From Mucilaginibacter kameinonensis (GTDB taxonomy: Bacteria; Bacteroidota; Bacteroidia; Sphingobacteriales; Sphingobacteriaceae): DNA of 64,000 nt. The notes beneath the pieces were generated by a model. That model worked only from the letters and a program-made list of their open reading frames with translations, searched no databases and was not told the origin of the DNA. Numbering within the stretch: position 1 is the first letter of the stretch; the number at the start of each line of letters is the position of its first letter. The position numbers and the translations under genes were made by a program. The stretch lies in NCBI RefSeq assembly GCF_003675385.1, contig NZ_RCWZ01000003.1:62001-126000 (forward strand), written 5' to 3'. Below, one piece after another: positions 61,853-64,000 of this stretch.

Positions 61853-62103
61853 GTTTCTGATTTAACAGGCTGCAAAGATAGCGTTTAATTATAAACTTAA
61901 AAACATAATTTTCATTTTTTTGCTATCATCCTCATTTAGTAGGAATTAATTTTTCAGCGCTACTTTTATCGGCTACTCGACGCTAATTAATCGTATGCAA
62001 AAACGAGCATAAACCTCGTCAGCCGTTAATAATCCCTACTAAGCACAATTAACTAAAAAAAGCCTCGCCTAACATCAATCCCTGCTATCAGATGAAAATA
62101 ATT
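61853..62103. other. AT-rich intergenic region between tRNA-Leu and the exopolysaccharide gene
   Basis: About 250 bp with no convincing gene. It holds the upstream region of tRNA-Leu (minus strand); TAAACTTAAAAAC-type AT sequence near 61885-61915 could carry the promoter, but no clear -7 box is found. Confidence 0.4.
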
Positions 62104-62153
62104 AAAATGCCGTGTCAATCATTAGCTATTAAGCTTAACTGACACGGCATTTT
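62104..62153 (-). terminator. Terminator of the polyprenyl glycosylphosphotransferase gene
   Basis: AAAATGCCGTGTCA and TGACACGGCATTTT form a perfect 14-bp stem with a 22-nt loop, with T's on the correct side for the minus-strand gene at 62196. Confidence 0.88.
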
Positions 62154-62195
62154 GACTATAAGAAGCCTTTCCGGCTCCCCAATCAGGAAATAATA

Positions 62196-63599
62196 TTAAA
62201 ACGCGTTCTTCTCGCCTTTAAACACGTTCCAGACGGTTAAGAATATGATCTTCATATCCAATAGGAACGACCAGTTTTCAAGATACCAAACATCGGCCTC
62301 AACACGCTCAAGCATAGCCTGGGTAGTTTGTGTTTCGCCCCTTAGGCCCGAAACCTGCGCCCAACCGGTAATACCTGGTTTAAGGAAATGTCTTACCATG
62401 AAAGTATCAATCAGCTGTGAATATTGCTGGGTATGGCTGATCATGTGCGGCCTTGGACCAACTATAGACATGTTACCCAATATCACGTTAAAGAATTGAG
62501 GTAATTCGTCGATACTTGTTTTACGGATGAAAGCCCCGGACTTGGTTATGCGCGAATCGCCGCGTGTGGCCTGTTTTTTATCCGAATCATGGTTAACCCG
62601 CATACTACGGAATTTATAGCACTTAAACGGCTTATTATCCCTTCCTGAACGTTCCTGTACAAAGAAGATAGGCCCTTTTGATTCGAGCTTAATAATAATA
62701 GCCAGGATCGGGAATAGCCAACTAAAAATAAACAGGATAACAAATATCGAAAAGCAGATATCAAACAAGCGTTTGATAGAGCGGTTCAGCATATTCTCCA
62801 AAGGTTCGGGCCTTACCGAAATGATGGGAATGTGCCCAAAGCTCTGTATAAAGGTTGGCTTTTTTGCGTAATCATAATACTCGGGTACAAACTTAAACCT
62901 GATGAGGTTTTTGTCGGCGTCAAGCATGAGTTGCTCAATTTTTGTAGCCTCAGAGTTAGGAAGCGTACAAAATATTTCGTCAACCTTGTTATTCAGCACG
63001 TAGCTTATACAATCATTGGTGCCGCCCAAATAAAGGCTTTTATCCAAAACACTACTCGAACCATCATCAAAAAATCCGAGAAGGTTATAGCCACGCTCTG
63101 GGTTTTGCTTGAAAAAGCTGTACAAATCCGACCCGATGCGGCCGCCACCTATAATAATAACGGTACGTGTATCAATAAGGGTTGCACGGTCGCTTTTACG
63201 GATACTCAGGAATATTAACTTCCACAAGCCGAGAAGGAAACCAAATAACGCCAGCGAATAAAAGAGGTATTCGCGTGTTATAAAATAAGCGTTGGTTCCA
63301 ATTAATATAATGATAGTGAAGCAGATAAAGCTTACAAACAACAGGTAAGTTTTAATTACGCCCCGATAAGTTTTAATTGAATCTTTATTGAGTACATGTT
63401 CATACAAGCCGGTAATGTTTGCAGACAGGAGCCAAATCAAATTGAAAACCAGCACAATAGGTAGATATTTCCTGTTGTTAATCCAAAAAATGTATGAGCG
63501 GTCTTCGATGAAGTAAGAAATTACCATGCTCATATTAAGTATAATATAATCGATGGTAAGGTTCACTGCTTTAATAAAAGTAGCGTATCTGTGAATCAT
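62196..63599 (-). CDS. Polyprenyl glycosylphosphotransferase, WcaJ/undecaprenyl-phosphate glucose type
   Basis: A 467-aa membrane enzyme. Four N-terminal helices (about residues 10-130) precede a Rossmann-like CoA-binding-type domain (TVIIIGGGRIGSDLYSFFKQ), then one more helix (ICFSIFVILFIFSWLFPILA), and the catalytic bacterial sugar transferase domain (FFVQERSGRDNKPFKCYKFR, TKSGAFIRKTSIDELPQFFN, GNMSIVGPRPHMISHTQQYS, WAQVSGLRGETQT). It starts exopolysaccharide repeat units by putting a sugar-1-phosphate on undecaprenyl phosphate. A nucleotide-sugar dehydrogenase gene lies behind it, so this is the edge of an EPS locus. Confidence 0.93.
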   Translation of the reverse strand: MIHRYATFIKAVNLTIDYIILNMSMVISYFIEDRSYIFWINNRKYLPIVLVFNLIWLLSANITGLYEHVLNKDSIKTYRGVIKTYLLFVSFICFTIIILIGTNAYFITREYLFYSLALFGFLLGLWKLIFLSIRKSDRATLIDTRTVIIIGGGRIGSDLYSFFKQNPERGYNLLGFFDDGSSSVLDKSLYLGGTNDCISYVLNNKVDEIFCTLPNSEATKIEQLMLDADKNLIRFKFVPEYYDYAKKPTFIQSFGHIPIISVRPEPLENMLNRSIKRLFDICFSIFVILFIFSWLFPILAIIIKLESKGPIFFVQERSGRDNKPFKCYKFRSMRVNHDSDKKQATRGDSRITKSGAFIRKTSIDELPQFFNVILGNMSIVGPRPHMISHTQQYSQLIDTFMVRHFLKPGITGWAQVSGLRGETQTTQAMLERVEADVWYLENWSFLLDMKIIFLTVWNVFKGEKNAF

Positions 63600-63807
63600 G
63601 TATATGGGCTTATGTAGTATGCAACCTGTTAAAATTACTATAATTATTCATAAATAACAATGTCATAATTAAATGGAGACACAGTTACGAATGTATTATT
63701 TTGACAGCCACAAAATTAGAAATTAAGAAATTTATTCAAAATGAATTCTCTGTTAAGAGTGAGAAAAAGTGAAATTTTATATGAAAAAATAATTGTATAA
63801 AAAACAT

Positions 63808-64000
63808 TTACAACCGTCCGTTTACAACATCTTTGTTTAAAATGCCTTTTATATCGTAAATTATTGATGACGAAGTATGTTTTAAAGCCAGATAGTCGAT
63901 ATCATAAAACTCCTGGTGCGCCACAGCCATAACTATAGCGTCATAAGCACCGGTTAACTCATCGTAGTTTTTCAATGTAGAGATCCCGTATTCCCTTTTT
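63808..64000 (-). CDS. Nucleotide-sugar dehydrogenase, C-terminal fragment (5' end beyond window)
   Basis: The last 63 codons read from the right edge to a TAA at 63808. The tail has YGISTLKNYDELTGAYDAIV, then MAVAHQEFYDIDY and SSIIYDIKGILNKDVVNGRL, the C-terminal domain signature of the UDP-glucose/GDP-mannose dehydrogenase family (AVAHxEF, DxKGIL, DGRL-type end). Enzymes of this type (WbpA, TviB or Ugd-like) oxidise a UDP-sugar to a uronic acid. It sits upstream of the glycosylphosphotransferase on the same strand with about 210 nt between them. The N-terminal two thirds lie outside the window. Confidence 0.85.
   Translation of the reverse strand, partial: KREYGISTLKNYDELTGAYDAIVMAVAHQEFYDIDYLALKHTSSSIIYDIKGILNKDVVNGRL

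Noticed and set aside
1..64000. Search for CRISPR arrays, insertion sequences, integrases, rRNA and prophage genes
   Set aside because: I saw no regular spacer-repeat array, no transposase or integrase motif, no rRNA and no phage structural gene.

Overview
The window looks like chromosomal DNA of a Bacteroidota bacterium, most likely a Mucilaginibacter/Pedobacter relative (Sphingobacteriaceae). The signs are moderate GC with AT-rich gaps, -7 boxes of the TAnnTTTG type, mostly SD-poor starts, and a gene set typical of that group (ThuA-domain proteins, GH9 and GH18 hydrolases, a DUF5009 acyltransferase, UMF1-type transporters, an IorAB-like molybdenum hydroxylase). The species assignment is inference.

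Region 1 (1-16.5 kb) is a carbohydrate-use locus. A minus-strand operon encodes a GH9 glycosidase, a double-thioredoxin protein and two ThuA proteins. Divergent from it runs a complete mannose-family phosphotransferase operon: EIIA, EIIB, a fused EIIC-EIID, enzyme I and HPr, followed by an AgaI/NagB-like amino-sugar-phosphate deaminase. Beyond that lies a second minus-strand operon: a 998-aa pectate-lyase-fold protein with a beta-propeller tail, a DUF5009/HGSNAT-like membrane acyltransferase and a GH18 chitinase-like enzyme. The three promoters share the same 20-bp direct-repeat site in the same orientation, the same box 5 nt downstream, and the same distance to the -7 box. I read them as one regulon that breaks down an amino-sugar glycan outside the cytoplasm and imports the product by PTS. 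Group-translocating PTS is uncommon in this phylum. No regulator for the site lies within the window.

Region 2 (16.4-33 kb) is mixed: a candidate 26-aa membrane microprotein, a MocR regulator divergent from a DoxX/metallo-hydrolase pair with TGGACTA repeats between them, an esterase pair, a USP-like protein, an OmpA protein, OsmC, DUF3052 and DinB genes, an SpmA-SpmB fusion, a TetR regulator and an MscS channel. Region 3 (33-39.7 kb) is a TetR-TolC-MFP-RND efflux operon. Region 4 (39.8-54.6 kb) is housekeeping: purB, an Nfu/NifU protein, an IMPase-GtrA-Lgt-MtaB cluster, an LutA-like protein, two paralogous UMF1 transporters, and several unrecognised genes.

Region 5 (54.7-61 kb) encodes PoxB and a molybdenum hydroxylase operon: a 2Fe-2S subunit, a dihaem cytochrome c, a Mo subunit and XdhC. 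The right end holds tRNA-Leu(UAG), a polyprenyl glycosylphosphotransferase and the tail of a nucleotide-sugar dehydrogenase, i.e. the edge of an exopolysaccharide locus. Several palindromic, MITE-like intergenic elements are scattered through the window. I saw no insertion sequence, CRISPR array, rRNA or prophage.
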